NCBI GenBank assembly: GCA_014801735.1
Contig: JAAVDO010000012.1
Coordinates: 1 to 55,829 of the forward strand
Direction: 5' to 3'
Length of the DNA: 55,829 nt
From: Bacteroides sp.
GTDB taxonomy: Bacteria > Bacteroidota > Bacteroidia > Bacteroidales > Muribaculaceae
Positions 1 to 8,067 of the stretch are shown piece by piece (the stretch's first letter is position 1; each line of letters begins with the position of its first letter). The position numbers and the translations under genes were made by a program. The notes under the pieces are model-generated. The model was given only the letters and a program-made list of their open reading frames with translations, ran no database searches and was not told the DNA's origin.

Positions 1-365
1 GGGTGGAAGGTGGTTCCACGCGGATAGTCGACGCGCGATGAGGCTCCGGTGAGTGTGCGCTGCGGGTGGATTATCGCAGCCAGGGCACGGGCATCGCGGC
101 GCGAACGGGCTACGACGGCTGTGCGGTGGCCGGGATGGATGCGGCAACCGAGCCAGCGCAGATAGTGTGCGAGCAAGGCATGCAGCGACATCCACGGGGT
201 GGATAATGCCGGGCTGTCGCTGATGAATGCGCGCACGCAGTGTCTGGACTGGCGCTGATGCTCAAGGTCGCGGATAAGGCGGGTCTGCGCCCCGCTAAGA
301 GGGAGGCGCAGGAACCGCGCGAAGTCGCGCGCATAGTTGAGCTGTGGTAACCGGATAAGTCTCAT
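1..365 (-). CDS. Uncharacterised arginine-rich protein, partial (runs off left edge)
   Basis: An open frame starts at ATG 365 and stays open to the window edge, giving 121 residues beginning MRLIRLPQLNYARDF. About one residue in six is arginine and the DNA is clearly GC-richer than the segment to its right. A Bacteroidetes -7 box (TATCTTTG, 391-384) lies just upstream, which supports this start. I do not recognise the family with confidence. The order 'basic helix, VRAFISDSPALS, helix, TAVVARSRRDARALAAI' loosely resembles the N-terminus of phage terminase large subunits, but no intact Walker A motif is seen, so this is only a guess. Confidence 0.55.
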   Translation of the reverse strand, partial: MRLIRLPQLNYARDFARFLRLPLSGAQTRLIRDLEHQRQSRHCVRAFISDSPALSTPWMSLHALLAHYLRWLGCRIHPGHRTAVVARSRRDARALAAIIHPQRTLTGASSRVDYPRGTTFH

Positions 366-874
366 CAATATTTTGTTCAGCGGCAAAGATAACGGATCTT
401 GCGGCTGAGGGGGTGGGCAGATGACCCTAACGGTGCGGCCTTTCGGGGACGCTATACACTATCAGCCAAAATATGGGATAATGCAATTACCAGATAACCT
501 ATTACTATAATTATCACATAACGTGTCTATGAAGAAAGAAATAAATAAATACCAAAGTTGATATGACTCTACACAAACAGATGATTGAAAAAGGAAATGC
601 CTACTTCAATGGTTATCTCAAAGTGCCGATCCGGTGTACCTCCTAGAATATTCATAGGATGCTTCGACGTCAGAACCATCGGAAATGTATCCTATGAAGG
701 ACGGCATGGGGAATGAGCATGCCAATACAAAATCATTCTTATAATGGAGATCCCATTAACCATATTCAGAAAACTATCAATAGCATAAAACAGGATAATG
801 ATGTCACAAATCGTGACAATTTCGTAATAACGTCAACTATGTGGAATAACGCTTGTTTATCAATAAAAATAATT
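366..874. other. AT-rich gene-poor stretch with short broken frames
   Basis: Apart from the promoter at 383-391 I see no intact gene. Short plus-strand frames occur, for example from ATG 563 (27 codons, MTLHKQMIEKGNAYFNGYLK) and a frame around 626-714 ending VSYEGRHGE. They may be remnants of decayed genes, but I cannot assign them to a family. An in-frame extension of the following pseudogene back to 713 exists but reads as non-coding. The base composition changes sharply at about 420-480, suggesting a boundary between DNA of different origin. Confidence 0.4.
383..391 (-). promoter_or_regulatory. Candidate -7 box for the left-edge gene
   Basis: TATCTTTGC on the minus strand matches the Bacteroidetes -7 consensus TAnnTTTG, 19 bases before the ATG at 365. 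No clear TTTG -33 element is visible at the usual spacing. Confidence 0.45.
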
Positions 875-1233
875 ATGAATACAGAAGAATTAAGGGATTA
901 CTGTCTCTCACTGCCGAATGCAGTGGAGAATCAGCCTTGGACTGAACCTCAATACCAGATGTTGGTTACATTTAAGGTCGGAGGAAAATGGTTTTGTCTC
1001 CTTGCCCCCGATAAAAGGTTTATCAATGTAAAATGTTCACCTGAAGTAATCGCAGAGATGCAATCGAAATATGATGGGTATTTCCCGCATGGCATATGAA
1101 CAAGGAGCATTGGTTCGGCTTCAGACTTGAATCTGACATACTTGACAGCTAAATTAAAGACCTTGTTCGACAAGGATATAGACCGATTATTGACCACTTT
1201 ACCGCAAAAGAAGGGGAAAAGCTCGGAATCTGA
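875..1233 (+). pseudogene. MmcQ/YjbR family DNA-binding protein, broken by a frameshift and a stop
   Basis: From ATG 875 the frame reads MNTEELRDYCLSLPNAVENQ, then GGKWFCLLAPDKRFINVKCSPE, the start of an MmcQ/YjbR-like protein (CyaY-like fold, about 115 residues, role poorly known). It stops after YDGYFPHGI at 1097-1099. The missing C-terminal half continues in another frame: PAWHMNKEHWFGFRLES from about 1087, then IKDLVRQGYRPIIDHFTAKE to a stop at 1231-1233. One base appears to have been lost in the CCC run near 1084-1088. The second half also carries an in-frame TAA at 1150-1152 where the family has a sense codon. Two independent lesions argue for a real pseudogene rather than a sequencing error. 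Confidence 0.8.
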
Positions 1234-1513
1234 GGACATTCGGTGCCGTAATATTATCCATACAAAAAACAATTCAACCAAAGAAAAACAAATTTATTTC
1301 GCTTTACAACAAATCATTTATCGCACTATAAATAAGCGCTATTCTAAAAAATCGGCTCGAGATTGTGTCTTATCAACAGTTAGAATCCGTTTTCGATGGA
1401 CCATCAGAGCGCTCGCCGGGCATGGAGATCCGGCGAGCGCTTATGCGGTCGGGTGGATGTTGATGGGGAAGGGGCGGGTGCTGATCGCAATGCGATGGAG
1501 GAGAGCCTCGATG
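1234..1513. repeat. Intergenic stretch with an 11-bp inverted repeat (hairpin at 1409-1440)
   Basis: The arms GCGCTCGCCGG (1409-1419) and CCGGCGAGCGC (1430-1440) pair perfectly around a 10-base loop. The hairpin sits about 75 bases beyond the stop of the minus-strand YbaK-like gene. No U-tract follows on either strand, so it may be a terminator of uncertain strength or a REP-like element. The rest of the stretch shows no gene. Confidence 0.5.
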
Positions 1514-2071
1514 TCACGAGATTATTTCGGCGGGATTTTCAATCAGGATAGGTTCGCGTCCCAGCAAGCGGAAGAGATCATTGTTTGAAATTGCAATGAA
1601 TCCACAGGGGTCGCCGTCGGTAATGACAATTTTTTCTCTGGCAGCGACGTCGCGGTCCATGACAAATGTTACGTCGGATGCCTGGGAACGCAAAAGACCA
1701 AATGGTGTGGCCGCTCCATGTTTTGTTCCAAGCAGCTGCATCATCAGGTCCTCGTCGGCAAACGAGACGCGGGGTATTTGCAGAGATGCTCCGAATTCCT
1801 TGGTGATAAAAGGTTTGCGGGCATGTGTCACGTACAGCCAGAATTTGTTTTTCTGTCGGTTGGTCAACAGGATTGTCTTGACGGTAAGGATTCCGAAAGC
1901 TTTGTCAATATTCAGACAATCGTCCATTGATATGCCGGGATCACTCTCGATTCTTGTATATGCAATACCGGACTCATCGAGACGTGTGTAAATCATTTTC
2001 TGAGTCTCGGTCCGGAACTCCTTCGGAGCTCCAGTCATAATTTCGCTGGTGTAGAATGTCTTGTCGCTCAT
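1514..2071 (-). CDS. YbaK/EbsC-domain aminoacyl-tRNA editing protein (ProX/PrdX-like)
   Basis: This 185-residue protein has the single-domain layout of ProX-type deacylases, which hydrolyse mischarged alanyl-tRNA(Pro) in the cytoplasm. The segment ESDPGISMDDC, the conserved lysine in LTVKTILLTN (about Lys65), the FWLYVTHARKPF strand and the GAATPFGLL loop fit the fold. The C-terminal part, CGFIAISNNDLFRLLG, is typical of this subgroup. The start at ATG 2071 gives the usual family length. It stands alone on the minus strand, next to tRNA-His by position only. The substrate is inferred from the family; other YbaK proteins act on Cys-tRNA(Pro). Confidence 0.85.
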   Translation of the reverse strand: MSDKTFYTSEIMTGAPKEFRTETQKMIYTRLDESGIAYTRIESDPGISMDDCLNIDKAFGILTVKTILLTNRQKNKFWLYVTHARKPFITKEFGASLQIPRVSFADEDLMMQLLGTKHGAATPFGLLRSQASDVTFVMDRDVAAREKIVITDGDPCGFIAISNNDLFRLLGREPILIENPAEIIS

Positions 2072-2212
2072 TAAAGTTATATGTTTGAAGCTGGTTCAAA
2101 AGCAGGAAAACCAACTGGACTCAGGAACGAATAGAGATCTATATCAATGCATCAGTATCGTGGGGAATACACTTACGTTCCCGGCCCAAGGTAGATGAAT
2201 GCTGCGGGTCTA

Positions 2213-2244
2213 TAAAACAAAAGAGAGGATCACATGATCCTCTC
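2213..2244 (-). terminator. Rho-independent terminator of tRNA-His
   Basis: On the minus strand GAGAGGATCA pairs with TGATCCTCTC (arms 2223-2232 and 2235-2244; the loop is formed by opening the innermost pairs). It is followed by TTTTGTTTT at 2222-2214. It lies immediately after the tRNA CCA end. Confidence 0.85.
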
Positions 2245-2248
2245 CTGG

Positions 2249-2323
2249 GGTGAGTATGGGGATTCGAACCCTAGACCTTCGGAACCACAATCCGACGTTC
2301 TAACCAACTGAACTATACTCACC
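2249..2323 (-). tRNA. tRNA-His (anticodon GTG)
   Basis: The minus strand folds as a cloverleaf: acceptor GGTGAGTA with TACTCACC, D arm GTTCAGTTGGTTAGAAC, anticodon arm TCGGA-TTGTGGT-TCCGA with anticodon GTG, and T loop TTCGAAT. The eighth acceptor pair is the G-1:C73 identity element of tRNA-His. CCA is encoded at 2248-2246. The T stem (TAGGG with CCCCA) contains an A-C mismatch at its second pair, which is unusual. A strong promoter lies upstream and a terminator follows directly. Confidence 0.95.
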
Positions 2324-2380
2324 ATGTTGGTCTCTCAGATCCTTAGGCCGCTGCCGTAGGGTTGTTTCTGATTGACGGTG

Positions 2381-2412
2381 CAAAGGTAGGGGTTATATTT
2401 GAATTGAGCAAA
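2381..2412 (-). promoter_or_regulatory. Promoter of tRNA-His
   Basis: Minus strand: TTTG (2412-2409), a 20-base spacer, then TACCTTTG (2388-2381). This matches the Bacteroidetes housekeeping promoter closely and lies about 58 bases before the tRNA 5' end. Confidence 0.8.
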
Positions 2413-2455
2413 TTTTTGGGCGAAAAAATGAAAAAAAAGTATCGTGGGATGTCGG

Positions 2456-3427
2456 TCAGGGGATGAGACCTGCGAAGCGTAGAACAAGGTCGTGAACATC
2501 GTTGGCGATGGTATCGGCTGACTGTGAGGCGAAAATACCGATACCGGAGTGGACATTCGTGTAGATTGCTTTTGGCTCGGTGAGGCCGAGGTCTTCGAGG
2601 TTACCGTTCAGTTCGCCATATTTTTTGTAGAGAGAGAGTAGATACAGGTAGTAGTCGCGCGAGATGGAGCATAGGGAGATCCGATCTGTAATGCGGCCAC
2701 TGGAAAGTTCGTCGACCGGGATGAAGGGGATGTAGGAGGTAGTGCAGGTGAGGGTGTAGGTATGACCGCTGATGTTGCGGTCGGAGAAGACGATGAAGCT
2801 TTTGTTTTTTGTGAAAACTGCCTCAAGAGGGGTGTCGTTTTCGCTGAGGATGGGATCGTCGGATGTGCCACCGCCAAAGTCGTAATATGGGCGACAGGCG
2901 AGCAGGTAGTAGTTTTCCTCGTCGGCGGGGTCGGTGAAGGTGATGGAGTATTCGAACTCGAGACGGCGGAGGTAGCTCCACGACTGTCCGTCCTCAACTA
3001 TACCATCGGGGTCGGTGATCTCGACGGGGGTGAAGGACCAACGGTCGATTTTGACGCTGCGGGGGATGCGCGTTGATGCTGAAGCTTGGCCGTATTGTAC
3101 GGAGGAGGCAGAGACATAGATCGAATCGCCCTCGGCGACTGGGTGACGGAGGATGTAGCGGCGAGTAGCGGGGTCGAAAGACATGGGCATATCTGGACCG
3201 GAATTGAGCGAGACGGTGACAACGGCGTCGGAGACTGTCACGTCGGGCACGGTAGTGAAGCTATGGGGCCAGGAATGAGTGAGCGATAGGCTCAGCACGG
3301 AGTCGGGCGAGGCGAGCATATTGATGACAAGGAGCTCGGGATCCTGCGACTCAATATCGCAGTACTCAACGCAAGAGGAGAGGGGAAGGAGAAGATGGAG
3401 CAATATGGCGGGTAGGAAATGTCGCAT
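2456..3427 (-). CDS. DUF4249 lipoprotein, partner of the upstream TonB receptor
   Basis: This 323-residue protein starts with a lipoprotein signal peptide (MRHFLPAILLHLLLPLSSC, lipidation Cys19). The mature part begins with ELLVINMLASPDSVLSLSLTHS and contains beta-rich repeats such as VTVSDAVVTVSLNSG and YSITFTDPADEENYYLLACRPY, as in DUF4249. The family is restricted to Bacteroidetes and is usually encoded directly after a TonB-dependent receptor, as here with an 8-base gap. By analogy with SusD it is thought to be a surface partner of the receptor; no ligand is known. Membership rests on pattern and context. Confidence 0.85.
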   Translation of the reverse strand: MRHFLPAILLHLLLPLSSCVEYCDIESQDPELLVINMLASPDSVLSLSLTHSWPHSFTTVPDVTVSDAVVTVSLNSGPDMPMSFDPATRRYILRHPVAEGDSIYVSASSVQYGQASASTRIPRSVKIDRWSFTPVEITDPDGIVEDGQSWSYLRRLEFEYSITFTDPADEENYYLLACRPYYDFGGGTSDDPILSENDTPLEAVFTKNKSFIVFSDRNISGHTYTLTCTTSYIPFIPVDELSSGRITDRISLCSISRDYYLYLLSLYKKYGELNGNLEDLGLTEPKAIYTNVHSGIGIFASQSADTIANDVHDLVLRFAGLIP

Positions 3428-3435
3428 GGCGGAAA

Positions 3436-6093
3436 TCAGAAAAACCAGGTGTATGAAACGGAAGGAATGACGGGGATGAGACGGTATTTCTCGTAACCGG
3501 AAGAGATAGGGAAAAAGAGATTTGAGTCGAAATATCTGACCTTGCGGACAGAAATCACGTTCATGTAGCTATAGGCGTTGTAGAGCGAGAAGTTCCACAT
3601 ACCACGGGCTGTGTGGCGGTTGACGCCGATATCAAGGCGGTGGTAGAAAGGAAGGCGGAAATTGTTGGTAGACGGGTTTACATCGATCACGCCTGAGAAG
3701 CCGGGAGAGCCGATATGAGGCATGCCAGGGGCGGAGAGAAGCTGATAGTCCTGAAGAGAGAGGGTGATCCGGTTGCCGCTCATACCGGTCCATCCGGCGT
3801 TGACTTCCCAACGTGAATTGATTTTCCAGGAGAGCAGAATATTGATCTTGTGACGGTTGTCGAAGCGGGCGGGAAAGCGGAGACCACCGTTCTTCTGAGG
3901 AAAAATGCGGTCGGTGAGGAGATAGGAATATGCAATGTGGCCAGAGATGCGACCGTATTCGCGGGCCACCATGAGGTCGAAGCCGCGTGCGCGGCCGGAA
4001 CCGGTGCAAACGAGCTGTTGCCATGGAGCCTGCTGGGGCAGGAGGAAATAATCGTCGCGGTAGTCGATGAGATTGTGAAACCACTTATAATAGATTTCGG
4101 CCGAGAGAATGAAACCTTTGTTGAGACGGCGGTAGAAACCGGCAGCGATCTTGTCGGCACGCTGCGGTCGGAGAGATTCGGAAACAGGGACCCAGCGGTC
4201 GGTAGGGAGGGAGAGAGAGCTCTCCGTGAGCTGATGAACGTATTGCGATGAGCGGGAGTAGGCGAATTTGAGCGATGTGAGATCGTTGACAGCCCAACGA
4301 ACGGAAGCACGCGGGTCGACATGGGAGCGGACAGGTGAACCGGTATGGAAGAAACCGGTGTTGACGCCAACGGAGAGCCGGAGCGAACGTGAGAGGTCGG
4401 TATCATAGCCGAGATATGCGGCTCCTTCGAGGGCGTGTATGCGGCGGAAGACCGACTGAGCGGAGAAGAGAGTGTCGGCATTGATGAGGCGTGAAGTTTC
4501 GTCCTGAGGTATGAAGTCGTGGGAAGTGAGAGCTGCGCCGAAAGTAAAACGGCCGGCAGAGGCGGGGTTGAAGCTGAAATCGGCCCGGAGGCTGAGGTCG
4601 GTGATGCGATTGCGGTTCTCGTATGTACGCTCGCGTGAGGAAGTGGATATATCGCCGGAATATTCGGTATAGAGGGAAGTGAAATTGCGCAGGGAGGCTC
4701 TGTAGCGGGAGACGGATGCGGTTAACTCGCCGGAGAGCAGAGAAGAAAGCTGCAGATTCCAGCCGAGCGATCCGATGATATTACCCCATTTCAGCCTGGA
4801 GATATCGGCCTTGCGGCGCTCGCAGATCAGTCCGACACCGTGCCACTCGTTGCGGTCGCCGCCTCGGAGATAATCGTCGCCGAAATAGAACATGGCATGG
4901 ACACGGCTCCGGTCGGAGAAGCGGTGGGTGATCTTGGCGTTGATGTCGGTGAAGGCGTAACGGGCAATGGTGGTGTTCTCCTTGTCGGAGCGGCGGGAAT
5001 TGTAGATTGCGAGAGCCGGGACGGTCAGGGCGTCGAACCAGGAACGGCGCAGAGCGAGGGAGTAAGTAGTAGAGGATGAAAACAGTGGGCCCTCGATGTT
5101 GAACGCACCTGAGGTCAGACCGAGCCGTAGCGAGCCTTGGCGCCGGGCTGAGTTGCCATCGCGGGTGTTGACGGAGAGTATGCTTGACAGACGTCCGTTG
5201 TAGCGAGCAGGGAAAGAGGTCTTATAGAAGTCGACATTCTTGATGGCCTCGGTATTGAAAGCCGAGAACAGACCGCCGAAGTGGTTGATCTGGTAGACCG
5301 GCACGTTGTCGAGCATATAGAGGTTTTCGTCGTTAGCTCCACCGTGCACATACATGGCTGCAAGTCCCTCGACACCGGAAGTCACACCGGGCTGAAAATG
5401 GAGCGATTTGATTACATCGGTCTCGCCGAAGAGCACCGGTGTTGCTGCAATCTCGGCGGAGGACAGGGTGAGACGCCCGATGTCGGAGCTATGCATGGCA
5501 ATGTGGGCCTTGCGGTCGGCAGTGACGGTGACTTCGCCGAGGCTACGGTCGGCTATGCCCAAAGGCAAGAGGGTGAAATCGAGAGACATCGGCGCGGCGA
5601 GAGTGATTACTGCCGTAGAGGGCGCATAGCCGGGATATGTTACAGTGACAGTGTTTTTGCCAGGGGAGAGGCTCAGGGAATAATGACCGGCTGAATTAGT
5701 AACGGCTACTTTACCGGACGAGGACCTGACGAGAGCGCCAATGAGAGTTTCGCCCGATGACTGTTCGGTGACGGTGCCGCTCAGAAGAAATTCGCGTGGA
5801 GGCAAAGGTTTACGTTTGAGCACCACATTGCGTCCGCGGATAGAGTAGGTGACCGGGGTATCGGCAAAGATACGCGACAGAACAGAGTCGAGCGAGGCAT
5901 CGCTGGCATTGACAGAGATCTTCAATCCCCGCAAGACAGAGGAATCGTAAGAAAAGTTGTAGCCGGTGATCTTCATCAGGTCGGCAAAAACTTTTTCGGC
6001 CGGAGTATTGACGGCAGAATAGGTGATCTTGCGGGCGAATAGCGCCGAGGCCGAAAGAGCAAGCGCTATGGTCAGGAGAATGAAACGCTTCAT
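3436..6093 (-). CDS. TonB-dependent receptor with STN signalling domain
   Basis: An outer-membrane transporter of 885 residues. Order: signal peptide (MKRFILLTIALALSASALFA), STN domain (about 22-95, YSAVNTPAEKVFADLMKITGY), carboxypeptidase-regulatory-like domain (about 97-180, SGTVTEQSSGETLIGALV), plug (about 210-320, MYVHGGANDENLYMLDNVPV), and a beta barrel ending in the aromatic SYTWFF. The STN domain normally contacts a FecR-type anti-sigma protein across the periplasm, and one is encoded just upstream with an ATGA overlap (6093-6090). The frame is open further upstream, but the signal peptide and overlap fix the start at 6093. The substrate is unknown; pairing with DUF4249 rather than SusD argues against a standard glycan SusCD pair. 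Confidence 0.93.
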   Translation of the reverse strand: MKRFILLTIALALSASALFARKITYSAVNTPAEKVFADLMKITGYNFSYDSSVLRGLKISVNASDASLDSVLSRIFADTPVTYSIRGRNVVLKRKPLPPREFLLSGTVTEQSSGETLIGALVRSSSGKVAVTNSAGHYSLSLSPGKNTVTVTYPGYAPSTAVITLAAPMSLDFTLLPLGIADRSLGEVTVTADRKAHIAMHSSDIGRLTLSSAEIAATPVLFGETDVIKSLHFQPGVTSGVEGLAAMYVHGGANDENLYMLDNVPVYQINHFGGLFSAFNTEAIKNVDFYKTSFPARYNGRLSSILSVNTRDGNSARRQGSLRLGLTSGAFNIEGPLFSSSTTYSLALRRSWFDALTVPALAIYNSRRSDKENTTIARYAFTDINAKITHRFSDRSRVHAMFYFGDDYLRGGDRNEWHGVGLICERRKADISRLKWGNIIGSLGWNLQLSSLLSGELTASVSRYRASLRNFTSLYTEYSGDISTSSRERTYENRNRITDLSLRADFSFNPASAGRFTFGAALTSHDFIPQDETSRLINADTLFSAQSVFRRIHALEGAAYLGYDTDLSRSLRLSVGVNTGFFHTGSPVRSHVDPRASVRWAVNDLTSLKFAYSRSSQYVHQLTESSLSLPTDRWVPVSESLRPQRADKIAAGFYRRLNKGFILSAEIYYKWFHNLIDYRDDYFLLPQQAPWQQLVCTGSGRARGFDLMVAREYGRISGHIAYSYLLTDRIFPQKNGGLRFPARFDNRHKINILLSWKINSRWEVNAGWTGMSGNRITLSLQDYQLLSAPGMPHIGSPGFSGVIDVNPSTNNFRLPFYHRLDIGVNRHTARGMWNFSLYNAYSYMNVISVRKVRYFDSNLFFPISSGYEKYRLIPVIPSVSYTWFF

Positions 6094-6545
6094 TTCGAAA
6101 CACGGATTTCGGAGTCGAGCGACTCGTTGATTAAGTCGATCAGTTCGGTGACGGTGCCATCGAAGCTGAGTGTTATGACAGGATCGCCGTCGGGAAGATT
6201 GCTGAGAGTCACAGAGCATGTTTTCTGGATTTCGGCGACGACTTCTGACAGAGGAACGGAGGAGAATGAGAAACTGTGGTACCGGGAAAGCGGATCGGCA
6301 GAAGTTTGAACAACAGGCTGTGAAATAGGGGGAATCTGCGCAGCGGGCTGATTGAGAATAACCACTGCGGCTGCGGCTGAAATGACGACAGCAACTGCAG
6401 CAGCGGCGGCAGCCCAGCGTCTGCGCCACCAAGGGCGAAGGATAGTAGCCGATATGTTTCGCCAGGCTTTTGCCGGCGAGAAAGCGTCGGTGCTGAAATG
6501 ATGAGCGACGAAAGAGATGTTTTCTGTGGAATTGATTTTTTCCAT
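6090..6545 (-). CDS. Short FecR-like anti-sigma regulator (one TM segment plus DUF4974-like domain)
   Basis: The 151 residues comprise a short cytoplasmic tail (1-43), one membrane helix (about 44-64, AAAAAAVAVVISAAAAVVIL), a linker, and a C-terminal domain (about 93-151, FSSVPLSEVVAEIQKTC to ESLDSEIRV) resembling DUF4974. A usual FecR protein is over 300 residues and has a central FecR domain, which is absent here. The arrangement predicts a minimal device: receptor STN to periplasmic domain to sigma factor. The stop codon overlaps the receptor start. A candidate ECF promoter lies at 6588-6617. The N-terminal tail shows no motif that would prove sigma binding. Confidence 0.75.
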   Translation of the reverse strand: MEKINSTENISFVAHHFSTDAFSPAKAWRNISATILRPWWRRRWAAAAAAVAVVISAAAAVVILNQPAAQIPPISQPVVQTSADPLSRYHSFSFSSVPLSEVVAEIQKTCSVTLSNLPDGDPVITLSFDGTVTELIDLINESLDSEIRVSK

Positions 6546-6587
6546 AATAGTGAAATGATGAACCTTAATCGGACCCGATTTACTATC

Positions 6588-6617
6588 AAGAGCGTTATTT
6601 ATGAGAAAACCCCTATG
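6588..6617 (-). promoter_or_regulatory. Candidate ECF promoter of the FecR-TonB-DUF4249 operon
   Basis: Minus strand: CATAGGGGTTT (6617-6607), 14 bases, CTCTT (6592-6588). The same two blocks with identical spacing occur upstream of the ECF sigma gene at 8596-8625. The spacing fits ECF -35/-10 elements. No TAnnTTTG box is present here. Confidence 0.55.
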
Positions 6618-6625
6618 CGAAGATG

Positions 6626-6668
6626 AAAAAAATCAGGGCAGAAAAGCCTGTGGAGGTTTCCTGCCCTG
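6626..6668 (-). terminator. Terminator of the DcaP-like porin gene
   Basis: On the minus strand CAGGGCAG (6668-6661) pairs with CTGCCCTG (6641-6634), followed by A then seven T residues (6632-6626). It separates the porin from the FecR operon. Confidence 0.8.
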
Positions 6669-6688
6669 AAAAATGTGGGATGCGGATT

Positions 6689-7966
6689 TCAGAAAGTGAC
6701 GGCGAACTGACACTGAATACGGTTGGTGTGAAGCGAAGATCCGCTGATGTTTCTGCGGTTTCCGTAGTCGTATTCAATTCCGGCAGAGACGAATTTGTTG
6801 ACGGCATAGATTATGTTTGCCACCACATAGTCGCCATGGCGGTAGGTGTCGTCGGATAGAGCTGTGTTTTCGCCGAACCAGTTTGAAAGGTGACTGTAGA
6901 CGAGATTGGAGGACACTTTAGGCGAGAAACTGTATGACAGTCCGCCCGTGAGACCCATCGACCTGACAGCTTTCAGTGTGCCATCGACAGCAGTGGGCAC
7001 GGCATCAAGACCTATGCCCGTATCATCCTGAAGATAATTGCCGATGCCAGAGCCATAGGCGCCGCTATATTGCACCGAAAGATTGCCGACAAGACCGGCC
7101 ATGCCTGAGAGCTGGACACCCGTACCGACAATGGTCTTGTTCTCGCTACGGACCAGATCGCGGTATTGAAGCGGGCGGATAATGCCGGAGAGACGGATGT
7201 GGGAATTTCCGCCGTCCCAGGCATACTGGAGATATGCAGGCAGGGCAGGTATGCGTTGATTGACGGTTGAGGTCCGCGTGCCGGTCGTGATAGATGCCGA
7301 CGGAGCGTCGATGCCTATCGCACCCGAAAAGTCAGGTGTGAAATTCTGTTTCCAGTAAGCGGTGAAGAGAGTGAGGTAAGGGTAGCCGTTGGGCCCTTCA
7401 TTGTCAATTGTAAAGGATTCGGCGGAGGCATCGGTAAACGGGCTGGTAGTGTAGCCGGCTGTCAGGCCGCGGAAGCGGGCGTAAAAGTGGTGACAATGGA
7501 AGGTGTTGTTCGCGCCCTTGAAATTGCCCTTGAAAAACAGACCTATCTGATTGTGGGTGCCGGGCAGGGCTACAAAGTTCATATAGATGGATGAGGTCTG
7601 CCAGGCGAATCGGGTAGATGCACCATTGCCAGGAGTCGACGGAACAATTGATGAAGGGGTCATCAGGATTGGGGAGGGCATATCATCGCCCCAGTCGAAG
7701 ACTCCCTCGCCGAGGAACTGGGCGCCGAGACCGAGGTAGAACTGATGATCTTTGCCGACGATGATGAAGCGCGGAAGACCATTGTCGTTGGGCGAAGCGG
7801 GTGCGTTGCTCTTTATGATTTTTTCAACTTTAGAGTGATCGGTGTCTTCGTGGGAGAATGCTGAAACAACATTCTTTTCGTGATGCCGGTTGTCGCGCTG
7901 TGCACTTGCGGGAATCACACCAGTAGCTCCCATCAGTAGTGCGACAAGCAATATTTCTTTTTTCAT
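6689..7966 (-). CDS. DcaP-like outer-membrane porin
   Basis: A 425-residue protein with a signal peptide (MKKEILLVALLMGATGVIPASAQ), a charged stretch with HEDTDHSKVEKIIKSNA, then a beta barrel of alternating aromatic and glycine residues ending QCQFAVTF, an outer-membrane end signal. The pattern FIIVGKDHQFYLGLGAQFLGEGVFDWGD and MNFVALPGTHNQIGLFFKGNF fits the DcaP-like porins of Bacteroidetes, presumed to be trimeric diffusion channels. The start at 7966 is chosen for its signal peptide; the open frame continues upstream. It lies between the sigma gene and the FecR gene, and the 101 bases before it show no TAnnTTTG promoter, so it may be cotranscribed with the sigma gene. Confidence 0.8.
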   Translation of the reverse strand: MKKEILLVALLMGATGVIPASAQRDNRHHEKNVVSAFSHEDTDHSKVEKIIKSNAPASPNDNGLPRFIIVGKDHQFYLGLGAQFLGEGVFDWGDDMPSPILMTPSSIVPSTPGNGASTRFAWQTSSIYMNFVALPGTHNQIGLFFKGNFKGANNTFHCHHFYARFRGLTAGYTTSPFTDASAESFTIDNEGPNGYPYLTLFTAYWKQNFTPDFSGAIGIDAPSASITTGTRTSTVNQRIPALPAYLQYAWDGGNSHIRLSGIIRPLQYRDLVRSENKTIVGTGVQLSGMAGLVGNLSVQYSGAYGSGIGNYLQDDTGIGLDAVPTAVDGTLKAVRSMGLTGGLSYSFSPKVSSNLVYSHLSNWFGENTALSDDTYRHGDYVVANIIYAVNKFVSAGIEYDYGNRRNISGSSLHTNRIQCQFAVTF

Positions 7967-8067
7967 AAATGTGTTGAACGTGAAGATCCTTTCGGGATAG
8001 AATGATAGTATATCAATATATACACACCGGAAAGGGTTTTGGATTTCATCGGGTTGAGAAACTGCGG

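Noticed and set aside
110..334. Minus-strand frame of 74 residues rich in Ala and Ser
   Set aside because: It lies out of frame inside the longer partial gene 1-365, which has a promoter and better codon pattern.
563..715. Short frames between 563 and 715
   Set aside because: Too short and in different frames; may be remnants but no family can be supported.
713..874. N-terminal extension of the MmcQ/YjbR frame
   Set aside because: The 54 added residues have no family resemblance; ATG 875 matches the normal family start.
3850..4251. Plus-strand open frames within the TonB receptor gene
   Set aside because: No family, no promoter, and the opposite strand encodes a clear outer-membrane receptor.
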